From assembly GCF_003611275.1 (NCBI RefSeq), contig NZ_CP020694.1, positions 2,418,001-2,482,000 of the forward strand: a stretch of 64,000 nt of DNA, written 5' to 3'. The stretch is from Sulfitobacter sp. D7 (lineage in GTDB: Bacteria > Pseudomonadota > Alphaproteobacteria > Rhodobacterales > Rhodobacteraceae). The notes beneath the pieces were generated by a model. It was not told the origin of the DNA. It was given only the letters and a program-made list of their open reading frames with translations, and searched no databases. Positions 15,683 to 23,715 of the stretch are shown here, one piece after another. Position numbers and translations under genes: made by a program. Position 1 is the first letter of the stretch. Every line of letters starts with the position of its first letter.

Positions 15683-17170
15683 ATGCTGACACTCACCATC
15701 CTAATCCCGATGCTGGGCGCCCTGGCTCTGACCGTTCTGCCCAGTCTCGGCCACGCCGCTGCCCGCATCATCGCGGTCGCAACCTCGACATTGTCGTTCT
15801 TGCTGCTTCTAATCGTCTGGTACCAGTTTGACACAAGCTCAGCGGCCCCTGCCTTTCAGGCCTATGCGGAGGCCCCTTGGATACCCGCGCTCGGTGTCTT
15901 CTGGCGCGTGGGCGTGGATGGCATGTCATTGGCGCTCTCGTTGATGAGCGGCGTCCTCTTTATCGCTTGCATCGCATGGCCGATGGAGAACCCTGAACGT
16001 CCCCGCGCCTACTATGCATGGTTTCTGTTTCTGGAGTCGGTGTCGCTGGGCCTGTTCATGGTCCTCGATTTGCTGATCTTCTATGTCTTCTTTGATCTCA
16101 GCCTCGTCGGGATGTTCTTCCTAATTGGACGGTGGGGCCATGGTGACGCCCAAGGTGCGGCGCTCAAGTTCTTTATCTACACGTTGGCGGGGTCCCTCGC
16201 GATTTTGCTGGCGATTATCGGGCTGGTGCTGACAGTTGACCCAATCACGTTTGACATGCGCGCTTTGATTGCTGCGCAGCCATTGGCAGGGATGGATTTG
16301 CGGGGTGGTTTGATCCTTTTGGGCTTTGTGCTGGGGTTTGCCGTCAAAGCCCCGCTGTTTCCGGTTCACACATGGTTGCCACCTGCGCACGTCATGGCAC
16401 CGGGGCCGGTGTCGGCCATCCTCGCTGGCGTCTTGCTGAAGATGGGGACCTATGGGCTCGTCCGGATCCCCTTTCAGATGATGCGCGAAACCTTCGCCGA
16501 CTATGCATTGCCACTGGCGATTGTGGCACTCGCTTCTATCCTATGGGGAGCCATCGTCGCCTTGGGGCAGACCGACCTAAAACGGCGCATCGCCTACACG
16601 TCGGTCAATCATATGGGCTATACCGTCTTGGGCATCGCCGCTGCAGGAGCCTTGTTGAACGGCGCAGAAGGCGCGCGCGAAATGGCTTTGACCGGTGCGG
16701 TGGTCGAAATGGTCGCGCACGGGTTAATCACCGGCGCGCTCTTCTTGATTGCCGGTGGCTTCTGGGCGCGCAGTGGGACCTATGACATGGATGCTTACGG
16801 CGGGCTGGCCAAAGTGGCTCCTCGCCTGACAACCGCTGCCGTGATTGCGGCTTTTGCCAGCCTCGGGTTGCCGGGGTTGGCCGGTTTTGTGGCGGAAGTG
16901 CAGATCTTTGTCGGCACCTTTGCCGTCTTTCCGGTGATCGCTGCGATTGGTCTGCTGGGCATTCTCATTACTGCCGCACTCTTTCTGCGGTTGCTGCAAC
17001 AAGTGTTCTTTGGTGACCTGCCAAAAGCGCGCGAGGGGTTTGCCGATGTCAGCTTACGTGAAGGCAGCATTCTTGCAGCGATCTTGGCGCTGGTCATTCT
17101 GATCGGCATCTATCCGCGCTGGTTGCTTGATCTGATCGGCAGCGCCTCCTCTGCCATAATAGGGAGCTGA
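15683..17170 (+). CDS. NuoM-like proton-translocating subunit with Glu-to-Asp change
   Basis: The 495-residue protein has the NuoM layout, about 14 helices. Lys222 in 'FAVKAPLFPVHTWLPPAH' and Lys253 in 'AGVLLKMGTYG' match the proton path, and 'SSVNHMGY'-type text appears as 'TSVNHMGYTVLG'. The helix-5 glutamate, invariant in respiratory NuoM ('FWEAMLIPMFFLIG'), is an aspartate here: Asp138 in 'VFFDLSLVGMFFLIG'. The loop 'DAHTEAPTAGS' of canonical NuoM is replaced by 'PAHVMAPGPVS'. The subunit probably still moves cations but with altered chemistry. It lies between nuoL and nuoN with gaps of one and three bases. Confidence 0.9.
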   Translation: MLTLTILIPMLGALALTVLPSLGHAAARIIAVATSTLSFLLLLIVWYQFDTSSAAPAFQAYAEAPWIPALGVFWRVGVDGMSLALSLMSGVLFIACIAWPMENPERPRAYYAWFLFLESVSLGLFMVLDLLIFYVFFDLSLVGMFFLIGRWGHGDAQGAALKFFIYTLAGSLAILLAIIGLVLTVDPITFDMRALIAAQPLAGMDLRGGLILLGFVLGFAVKAPLFPVHTWLPPAHVMAPGPVSAILAGVLLKMGTYGLVRIPFQMMRETFADYALPLAIVALASILWGAIVALGQTDLKRRIAYTSVNHMGYTVLGIAAAGALLNGAEGAREMALTGAVVEMVAHGLITGALFLIAGGFWARSGTYDMDAYGGLAKVAPRLTTAAVIAAFASLGLPGLAGFVAEVQIFVGTFAVFPVIAAIGLLGILITAALFLRLLQQVFFGDLPKAREGFADVSLREGSILAAILALVILIGIYPRWLLDLIGSASSAIIGS

Positions 17171-17173
17171 CCG

Positions 17174-18583
17174 GTGCCAATCGGCGACGTATCCCCTGAG
17201 ATCGCGATCATCATGGCGGCAGTGTTGGCGCTGCTGTTTGCGGCCTTTGCGCCCCGACGAATGCAGGCCGGATCGGCATTCATCGCCCTCGCAGGCATTG
17301 CCGTCGCCATTGTTTTGGTTCTGGGGCAATTGGGGGAAACCCGGTTCACCTTTTCAGGAACTTGGGCGCTGGACGGAGCGAGCCTTTGGGCGCGACTGAT
17401 GATCCTGCTGGGCACGGCCTTTTGTATTCTGCTGGCACCGGGCTGGTTCCGCACCGATCCACGCCATGGAGAATATTACACGATCCTCCTGCTTGGTGCG
17501 CTTGGGGCTATGGCAATGGCCGGTGCCGGAGACCTGTTGCAACTCACTATCGCGGTGCTGCTGTCTTCAGTCACCGGCTACACGCTGGCCGCGTGGCACC
17601 GCGACTGGGCGCTGTCCATCGAAGCTGGCATGAAATATTTCCTCATGGGAGCACTGGCAAACGCATTGCTGATTACCGGGGTCACCTTAATGCTGGGACT
17701 CTTGGGGAACACCGGATACGCAGATATTGCCGCTTCATTAAGGCTCGGTACTGGGCTTTCCCCGCTGCTCTTCGTCGGATTTGCGCTAACCCTAACCGGT
17801 GTCGCGTTCAAACTGGGTGCAATACCCGCGCATGCATGGTTGCCCGATGTGGCCGAAGGCGCACCGGTCCCATCAGCCGCATTCCTGACGGTCGTGCCCA
17901 AGATCGGCGCGGCCATCGCATTGGCCCGCCTCGTGCAGCTTGTGCCCCCCGAATTTCTTGGCCTGCGCCCGCTGATCGCGATTTTAGCCGCAGCGACAAT
18001 GACCTTGGGCAATCTGGCCGCGTTTTGGCAGGATGATATCCGTCGGCTAATCGGCTGGTCCTCGGTGGCACAGGCAGGCTACGTATTGATGGCCGTCACC
18101 GTTCTGGGGCTTAGTCCAGATGCGCTGAGCGCCCTGCTGGCCTTCATAGCCAGCTATGCGATAGGCAATCTCGCAGCCTTTGCGGTCGTGGCATACCTAC
18201 GCGGGCGCACGGCTATCGCCGACTACGACGGCTTGGCCAAGCGGCGCCCGCTCGTGGCGACGGTACTGGTGGTCTCCTTCCTCTCTTTGGTGGGCATTCC
18301 GCCAACAGTCGGATTTCTGGGTAAACTGGCGCTGTTCATGACCACGGTAGACGGAGGCTATACTTGGCTCGCGGTGGTTGCAGCTGCCAATACCGTTGCG
18401 TCGCTGTTCTACTATGCGCGGGTAATGGGCCGCGCATATTTCAACGCGCCGCCTGAGGAGATCGCTGTACTTGATCGCTCAAGTGGGGTGGCAGTGTTGA
18501 TCGGGGGCGTCCTCCTACTCGGCGGAGCCCTCTTGGCAGGCAGTACATTAACGGCCTTTCAAATCAGCCAGCTTTTACCCTGA
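17174..18583 (+). CDS. NuoN-like subunit lacking the conserved membrane glutamate
   Basis: This 469-residue multi-helix protein starts at GTG. Lys213 in 'VAFKLGAIPAHAWLPDV' and Lys243 in 'VVPKIGAAIAL' correspond to the NuoN lysines. The helix that normally reads 'DLLTLFLGLELMSLPLY' reads 'DLLQLTIAVLLSSVTGY' (from residue 120), so the proton-path glutamate is Leu129. This is the last gene of the operon; a gap of 73 bases separates it from the channel-like gene. The change suggests that this channel is uncoupled or works differently. Confidence 0.88.
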   Translation: MPIGDVSPEIAIIMAAVLALLFAAFAPRRMQAGSAFIALAGIAVAIVLVLGQLGETRFTFSGTWALDGASLWARLMILLGTAFCILLAPGWFRTDPRHGEYYTILLLGALGAMAMAGAGDLLQLTIAVLLSSVTGYTLAAWHRDWALSIEAGMKYFLMGALANALLITGVTLMLGLLGNTGYADIAASLRLGTGLSPLLFVGFALTLTGVAFKLGAIPAHAWLPDVAEGAPVPSAAFLTVVPKIGAAIALARLVQLVPPEFLGLRPLIAILAAATMTLGNLAAFWQDDIRRLIGWSSVAQAGYVLMAVTVLGLSPDALSALLAFIASYAIGNLAAFAVVAYLRGRTAIADYDGLAKRRPLVATVLVVSFLSLVGIPPTVGFLGKLALFMTTVDGGYTWLAVVAAANTVASLFYYARVMGRAYFNAPPEEIAVLDRSSGVAVLIGGVLLLGGALLAGSTLTAFQISQLLP

Positions 18584-18656
18584 TCGAATTATTCGAGAAC
18601 CTACGGTAAATCATCCGCGCAAGGAACAACATTAACTCTATACGGGTTGCCTTCTT

Positions 18657-19103
18657 ATGATCCAAGCAATGCTTCTTTCAGTTCTGGTCGTGAGTATTTG
18701 CACGACAGTCCATTATTTCGTCCTTAGATGGGTTTCCGATACCATTTCTCAGCGCAATCGAGAGGCGCATGGTCAGAATTTGGGGCTGGCAGTTGGCGCT
18801 ATTACGACGGCTCATGTAATTGAGGCTTTCATCTATACGCTCTTCTTCCTTTGGGCGGTGCAGGGTGTGCAAATCGGTACGTTGGAAGCATCCGGCCCAG
18901 GGTCTAAGGACCTCTCTTTGATGGATTACTTCTATTTCTCCCTGGTCAACTTCACCACCCTGGGACGCGGTGACCTAAACCCTGAAGGACATCTGCGCTT
19001 CATAACAGGCATTGAAGCTTTCCATGGCTTTCTGATGATTACCGCGTCAGGGAGTTTCGTGCTGCAAGTCATGGGTGGAAAGGCGCCGCTGTCGAAAACG
19101 TAA
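18657..19103 (+). CDS. two-helix ion-channel-like membrane protein
   Basis: The 148-residue protein resembles the Ion_trans_2 group (two-helix potassium-channel-like). Hydrophobic helices lie near residues 4-24, 40-65 and 110-142. Between the last two is a pore-loop-like segment 'FSLVNFTTLGRGDLNPEG', with 'TTLGRGD' at the place of the potassium filter 'TVGYGD'. The altered filter makes potassium selectivity uncertain. It lies 73 bases behind nuoN on the same strand and could be part of the same functional unit, for example as a charge or ion balance path; that is inference. Confidence 0.65.
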   Translation: MIQAMLLSVLVVSICTTVHYFVLRWVSDTISQRNREAHGQNLGLAVGAITTAHVIEAFIYTLFFLWAVQGVQIGTLEASGPGSKDLSLMDYFYFSLVNFTTLGRGDLNPEGHLRFITGIEAFHGFLMITASGSFVLQVMGGKAPLSKT

Positions 19104-19267
19104 TAGCCTGCCGCAAAATAGCTCAAAGCATTTCGTGCTTTTGCGCTAAGGATCATGGTCCAAACGTGGGGGTATCTCACAAATTTGACACCGCGCGTCA
19201 GATTGCCTCGATCGCGTCCTTAAGCAGATTGGACCTGTCGCGTATTTGTGCCGCCCCGAGTGCTCGT

Positions 19268-20125
19268 TTAAGCCACCTTTCGCTCGAAAGCGACAGGGCT
19301 TTTCCAACCCAATGCTGAGTGGCGGCGGCGCGGATTGTAGAACCCGTTTATGTATTCAAAGATCGCCATCTCAGCCTTGCGCCTTGTCTCCCAAGGATGC
19401 CGCCAGATCAGCTCTGCTTTGATGGTCTTGAAGAACGTCTCGACCGCCGCGTTGTCATAGCAATTGCCCTTGCCGCTCATCGATACCTTGAACCCGTGCT
19501 GGCGCAGGAGTTTCTGGTAGTCGTGTGAACAATATTGCGACCCACGATCCGTGTGATGAATGCAGCCTTTGGGTGGTTGCCGGAACGCGATGGCCATCTT
19601 CAACGCCCGGATCGCGAGGTCACGCTTCATGCGGTTACTCACAGCCCAGCCGATGACGCGTCGGGAATGCAGATCCAAGATCACGGCCAGATACAACCAG
19701 CCCTCGCGCGTCCAGACATAGCTGATGTCACCGGCCCATTTCTGGTTTGGTTGATCCGCCGTAAAGTTCCGATCCAATAGGTTGGGCGCAATGTTGAACT
19801 TGTGATCGCTGTCGGTCGTCACCTTATGTTTGCGTGTTCTCACAACAGATATGCCGTTCTGACGCATCAATCTGCCAACACGGCGGTGCCCGACATCCAA
19901 GCCGATCTCCTTAAGCTCTTCCGTCATCCGCGGCCTGCCGTAGCTGCCCAGGCTGAGACGGGACTGTTCTTTGATATGTGCCAGCGTCACCAGATCAGAC
20001 CGCTGTCTGCGGCTGGCTGGCCGACTGCGGAAAGCCCGCAAACCGCGCATGCTGACATCCATAACCTGACACAGGCGCGCTGCCGGAAACGCATCCCGGT
20101 GTTCTTCCACGAACCTAAACCTCAC
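19268..20125 (-). CDS. IS3-family transposase OrfB (intact DDE domain)
   Basis: The 285-residue catalytic part of an IS3 transposase. An HTH_21-like segment ('SLGSYGRPRMTEELKEIG') precedes the core. The catalytic residues lie in 'WAGDISYVWT', 'HHTDRGSQYCS' and 'NAAVETFFKTIKAEL', with normal spacing between the second Asp and the Glu. It overlaps orfA by four bases (ATGA), where the programmed frameshift should produce OrfAB. Confidence 0.93.
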   Translation of the reverse strand: MRFRFVEEHRDAFPAARLCQVMDVSMRGLRAFRSRPASRRQRSDLVTLAHIKEQSRLSLGSYGRPRMTEELKEIGLDVGHRRVGRLMRQNGISVVRTRKHKVTTDSDHKFNIAPNLLDRNFTADQPNQKWAGDISYVWTREGWLYLAVILDLHSRRVIGWAVSNRMKRDLAIRALKMAIAFRQPPKGCIHHTDRGSQYCSHDYQKLLRQHGFKVSMSGKGNCYDNAAVETFFKTIKAELIWRHPWETRRKAEMAIFEYINGFYNPRRRHSALGWKSPVAFERKVA

Positions 20126-20397
20126 GGCTTTTGGCTCGCGAAGAACTGCGTTGCTTTTTTTAGGATGTCCCGCTCCTCCTTGAGAATGCGGTTCTCACGC
20201 CGAAGCCGGTCATTCTCTTGAGCAAGGCTCAAATCTTCTTTCGACACCACGTCTGTGTCTCTGTGCGCGGTGATCCATTTGTTAAGCGTCGACATACCGA
20301 CGCCAAGATCATCCGCCACCTGCTTACGCGTTAGCCCGCTGGTCAGCGCGATCCGCACCGCATCTTGGCGAAATTCGTCCGTCCGTTTCAATCCCAT
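20122..20397 (-). CDS. IS3-family transposase OrfA
   Basis: This 91-residue helix-turn-helix protein, 'KRTDEFRQDAVRIALTSGL' with 'TRKQVADDLGVGMSTLNKW', continues into a leucine-zipper-like helix 'ENDRLRRENRILKEERDILKK'. It is typical for the IS3/IS51 groups and binds the element ends. The gene is complete, with an aggagac ribosome site upstream. Confidence 0.93.
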   Translation of the reverse strand: MGLKRTDEFRQDAVRIALTSGLTRKQVADDLGVGMSTLNKWITAHRDTDVVSKEDLSLAQENDRLRRENRILKEERDILKKATQFFASQKP

Positions 20398-20460
20398 AGT
20401 CAGTCTCCTTTGTTGCAGTAAATGCTATCAAAGGAGCGGCACAAATACGCGACAGGTCCA

Positions 20461-20781
20461 ATCGGTGGCGCTAACTTGTTCTTCCAGCTCGTCAACGCTC
20501 GCTACGAAAAGGGCGCCATGATCCTCACTTCGAACCGCAGGTTCGCGGAATGGGGCGAAATCGTCGGCGATCCAGTCGTCGCGACCACACTGCTCGACCA
20601 ACTCCTGCATCACGCTGTCGTTATCAAGATCGAGGGCGCCAGCTACCGTCTGCGTGGCCATGCCAACCTTATCCCCGAGCGTGTCCGAGCCAACGCTCCA
20701 ATCGCTCCGCCACCGCCGCCAAAGCGCCGCGGACGGCCGCCAATAGTAAGGAATGGAGCCGCTGATCACTGTGCCGGCTGA
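20461..20781 (+). pseudogene. 3' fragment of istB (IS21-family helper ATPase)
   Basis: The open frame running out of the IS3 end encodes the C-terminal third of IstB: 'GGANLFFQLVNARYEKGAMILTSNR' then 'FAEWGEIVGDPVVATTLLDQLLHHAVVIKIEGASYRLR'. The Walker A and B part is missing. The left flank of the IS3 element does not visibly contain the rest, so the 5' part was deleted. istA is absent. Confidence 0.8.
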
Positions 20782-21219
20782 TCACCGGAATCAAGCAAGT
20801 GGGGAATTTTACTTCGGCACTTTTGGGGAAAGTTCAAACGGCGTTGACACAAGGTTCGCATACCAGCCCAGAGCGATCATAAATGCGGGCTTTTCACTCA
20901 CCGTTGAAAGCCTTGTATCAACCATTGCGGTCGTTCCTCGCTTTACTATTAAATGCAGCCATAAGGCGCAGTTTCACCTCAACGTCGCGGGTCGGGGCAC
21001 ATAGCAATGCCTTCAGATTTCGGCCCATTCGAGCACTCCCATCAGGTCCCAAAGGGCAGGCTTTCATAAGGGGCAAGTCGCATCCATCGTGCGGGCAGAA
21101 GAGACCGTTGATGGGACACAGACCTTAGGTGATCATTGAGAGCCCTGGATATTGGACGTGGAGCCTCGACAGGGTGGAACGCCACCACTGGAAAGGAAGG
21201 TGGTGGCGAACCAATTGGA
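20782..21219. other. remains of an IS21-type right end and non-coding DNA
   Basis: Just after the istB fragment lie 'gtggggaattttac' and 'ttttggggaaagttc', of the kind seen near the ends of IS21-family elements. From about 20850 to 21219 I see no gene; an 81-codon open frame lacks coding character. Confidence 0.45.
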
Positions 21220-21393
21220 TCAGTCAGACAGTTTCTCTTTGGCGTCCCCGACGCCTTTCTGGACCTTGCCCTCGGCCTGATCGGCCTGGCCTTCGTTCTT
21301 TAGGTCGTCCTTGTTAGCAGCGTCGCCGACTTCCTCTTTAACCTTCCCGCCGATATCCTTCACTTTACCTTTGGCTTGACCTTCGTTTGCCAT
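21220..21393 (-). CDS. CsbD family stress-response protein
   Basis: A 57-residue highly charged protein of the CsbD family: 'MANEGQAKGKVKDIGGKVKEEVG' followed by 'DDLKNEGQADQAEGKVQKGVGDAKEKL'. Members are abundant small proteins induced in general stress; their molecular role is unknown. ATG 21393 is chosen because a strong aggagag site precedes it; a longer in-frame extension upstream is not family-like. Confidence 0.88.
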   Translation of the reverse strand: MANEGQAKGKVKDIGGKVKEEVGDAANKDDLKNEGQADQAEGKVQKGVGDAKEKLSD

Positions 21394-21593
21394 TTCTCTC
21401 TCCTTTGCATTTAGTTGGTATCGAACCAACGGGATGAGAGACCCGGAAGTGCCCCCGGCAGTGGCCCTAAATGGTTTGTTTTTCAGCGGAGAAGCACCGG
21501 CACTAAGCGGCCAGCGGCAGAGAAAGAAGCTGGACCCAAAGCTCACTCCTCGCGTTGGCCCTGTCAAATGGTAACATAGTCAGGAGATGCAAC

Positions 21594-21842
21594 ATGAGTA
21601 ACGCAATACGCACTTTGGTGCAGGACTACGGTTGGATTCACACCGGCATTGGGCTTGCAGGAAATACGTTGTTCTTCCTCGGGAGTATTGCATTTCTCCC
21701 GACCTTTAAGAGATGGGAGGAAGTTGGGATGGAATGGCAGACAGTGGGGGTATGGATCTTCATTGTGGGGTCATTTCTCATGCTGATCGGCACGCTCGGC
21801 AATCTACTGGTCAAAATTTATGAGGCACGGGAGCAAGAGTAA
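21594..21842 (+). CDS. YrhK-like small membrane protein
   Basis: The 82-residue protein has two membrane helices: 'GWIHTGIGLAGNTLFFLGSIAFLP' (the YrhK domain signature, with the Trp-His pair) and 'TVGVWIFIVGSFLMLIGTLGNLL'. The function of YrhK-like proteins is unknown. ATG 21594 has a caggag ribosome site nine bases upstream; the in-frame start 39 bases earlier does not. It lies divergently from csbD, separated by 200 bases. Confidence 0.8.
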   Translation: MSNAIRTLVQDYGWIHTGIGLAGNTLFFLGSIAFLPTFKRWEEVGMEWQTVGVWIFIVGSFLMLIGTLGNLLVKIYEAREQE

Positions 21843-21909
21843 TACACCTTTGCCTGATGCGCGGTCTACGCCACTGGCGGCGGACCTTGCTTTGCCTTGC
21901 TTGGACACT

Positions 21910-22968
21910 TCACCGCTGGTCTACGGCGGATCTTATAGCGAGGTGGATATCCTGCTCAGCCTCTGCGATGTCATCTTTGCGCAGTTGAGGCGGCTCCATA
22001 TCCGTGGCCGTGTTACACATTTCCACCTTGATCGGATAATGATCCGAACCCCATTCCGGCAACACTTCAAAGTTGGCGACAGCCAATTCCGGTTGATGGA
22101 GAATTTGATCAAGTGGCCACGACATCCACCAAGAATGCGCGTCGTAAGTGGGCTTATAGCCAAATTTCTCTCTCGGATCGATGAAGCCGCCAACGCGCTG
22201 GAGCCGCTCAATGGAGGTTTCCCATGGGACTGCGTTCAAGTCACCTGCAACGAGCACCGGAAGGTCGCTGTCGCGGGACTTCAGCGCCGCCCACATCAGC
22301 TGAGCGTCCCTCCCCGTAGAGGATTGCCCCGGGTGCGGCGGGCGGGGATGTAGCCCCATGAAGTGAACGCTGTCTCCAGACGGCATCTCGACATTCGTAA
22401 GGATAGCAGGGGCGTCCTGTTCGACTGGAAAAATGACCTCAGTTTCGCTTATTGGCAGGCGTGAGAAGAGGTGCATGCCGAAGAACCCACCGGTGATGCG
22501 CTGAGCCTTATGCGGCATTTGGCTATCCAAAGCCGCGAGTTCCGCATCCCACCATTCGTCGGTCTCTAAAGCGAGGAATAGATCGGGGCTTTGCTCTTCG
22601 ACGAGCCGGATAAGGTCATTCGCGTTCCTGTTGCCCTTCTTGACGTTAGCGACCATCAACACGAACTTCTGGTCGGCTTCGCAGGCAAATTGAGGGGTAT
22701 TGCTCTGGGGCAAGTAGGGAAAAAGCTTCAAGGTGTTGTAGCCGATCGCCAGCGCGCCAAGCGCAACCAGAACCATCCGAAGCTTGCGGCTAACTGTTCG
22801 AGAAATCGCGATCAGGGCAAGAACTGCTATGAGCGCAATTAGATACTGTAGCCGGGGGAAATCCGTCATCCGCACCCACCAGAGGTTGGTTTCGATCAAC
22901 GCGCCGAAGCTAAGCAGAAAAAGAGCCAGCGTGGCCAGAGTGAGCAGCGTTGATACGACGTATTTCAT
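21910..22968 (-). CDS. membrane-anchored endonuclease/exonuclease/phosphatase family hydrolase
   Basis: Residues 1-90 contain three hydrophobic helices; an EEP-fold catalytic domain follows, outside the membrane. Motifs are 'LMVANVKKGNRN' near 105, 'LALETDEWW' near 130 (metal-binding Glu), 'FMGLHPRPPHPG' near 205, 'VLVAGDLNAVPW' near 245 (catalytic Asp-Asn) and 'GSDHYPIKV' near 310 (catalytic His). The substrate is not deducible; relatives act on DNA, phospholipids or phosphoesters. The C-terminal 35 residues are acidic. It is transcribed away from the yrhK gene end and stands alone. Confidence 0.88.
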   Translation of the reverse strand: MKYVVSTLLTLATLALFLLSFGALIETNLWWVRMTDFPRLQYLIALIAVLALIAISRTVSRKLRMVLVALGALAIGYNTLKLFPYLPQSNTPQFACEADQKFVLMVANVKKGNRNANDLIRLVEEQSPDLFLALETDEWWDAELAALDSQMPHKAQRITGGFFGMHLFSRLPISETEVIFPVEQDAPAILTNVEMPSGDSVHFMGLHPRPPHPGQSSTGRDAQLMWAALKSRDSDLPVLVAGDLNAVPWETSIERLQRVGGFIDPREKFGYKPTYDAHSWWMSWPLDQILHQPELAVANFEVLPEWGSDHYPIKVEMCNTATDMEPPQLRKDDIAEAEQDIHLAIRSAVDQR

Positions 22969-23199
22969 GTGTTCTCCCTCGTTAGTTAATCAAAGAACAC
23001 CGCAAGGGCCGGCAGAGTTTCATCTTTCCTAAGTTGTTCGCAAGGCCTCCTCTCGTCAGTGGGGGCTGCGTAGTCCAGAAACCGCACTGAGCAATTGTCG
23101 GCGCACCCGCGCCGGTCAGCATGAGGGTTTGACGCCAAAAGGACATGGAGATTGCGGATGAGGGCCGGTTTGCTTTTGAACGTTGGGTCACTGTTGGGT

Positions 23200-23715
23200 T
23201 CACCCTTTTGCAATGACGCTTTGGATTTGGGAAATGGCCGCCGGGCTGTCCCAAGCGGCGGGGCCGACCTTGCGAGCGACCTCGTGGCCTTGGGGGTTGA
23301 CCAGCAGTGTCGTGGGCAGGCCGACAACGCCGAAAGCCATCATCGCCCGTAACTGGTCCGCCAGATAAAGATCGAGATGCGTGATGCCGATCTCGGCATA
23401 GAAATCGCGCACAATGTCGAACCCGCCCTTGTCGATTGAGAGTGCGAGAACGTGAAACTCCGCCCCACCCAATCGCGCCTGAAGCCGATCAAGGGTGGGC
23501 ATTTCATGACGGCAGGGAGGGCACCACGTCGCCCAGATATTGAGCAACACCGTCCGGCCACTAAAGTCCGCCAAAGTCAGGCTCCGCCCTGCCCCATCCG
23601 TGATGGGCGGCGACAGCATTGGCAGGGGCTTTTGATGTTCCGCCATGACAGTGCGCGCGGCGGCAGGCGAAGCCCCAAGCGCCAGTGCGCCGCCCAGAAA
23701 ACCACGCCGTTTCAT
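23200..23715 (-). CDS. TlpA-like thiol-disulfide protein, exported
   Basis: A 171-residue thioredoxin-fold protein with a twin-arginine-like leader ('MKRRGFLGGALALGASPAAA'). The redox motif is 'WATWCPPCRHEMP' near residue 65, and the cis-proline loop is 'GVVGLPTTLLVNPQG' near 130. It probably reduces or transfers thiols on periplasmic proteins or metal centres. It is the last gene of a minus-strand chain and overlaps the CcmG-like gene by four bases. Confidence 0.9.
   Translation of the reverse strand: MKRRGFLGGALALGASPAAARTVMAEHQKPLPMLSPPITDGAGRSLTLADFSGRTVLLNIWATWCPPCRHEMPTLDRLQARLGGAEFHVLALSIDKGGFDIVRDFYAEIGITHLDLYLADQLRAMMAFGVVGLPTTLLVNPQGHEVARKVGPAAWDSPAAISQIQSVIAKG

Larger units (their letters stand above)
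19230..20460 (-). mobile_element. IS3-family insertion sequence (second, different from the first)
   Basis: The element of about 1.23 kb has orfA and orfB on the minus strand. Its ends share a long inverted repeat: tggacctgtcgcgtatttg (from 19230) is matched in inverse at the right end (to 20460), and similarity goes on through 'tgccgc'. The symmetry continues three bases outside (gat/atc). No target duplication is obvious. The right end directly abuts an istB fragment, so it inserted into or next to an older IS21-type element. Both open frames look intact. Confidence 0.85.

Noticed and set aside
10360..18583. Ordinary respiratory complex I (NADH dehydrogenase)
   Set aside because: NuoE, F, G and I are absent, Fe-S ligands are missing in the NuoB/D-like protein, and two membrane glutamates are replaced.
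10360..18583. Mrp-type sodium/proton antiporter
   Set aside because: NuoA-, NuoH- and NuoJ-like subunits are present while MrpE, F and G are not.
21820..22353. 177-codon plus-strand open frame opposite the EEP hydrolase gene
   Set aside because: It is antisense to a gene with clear catalytic motifs.
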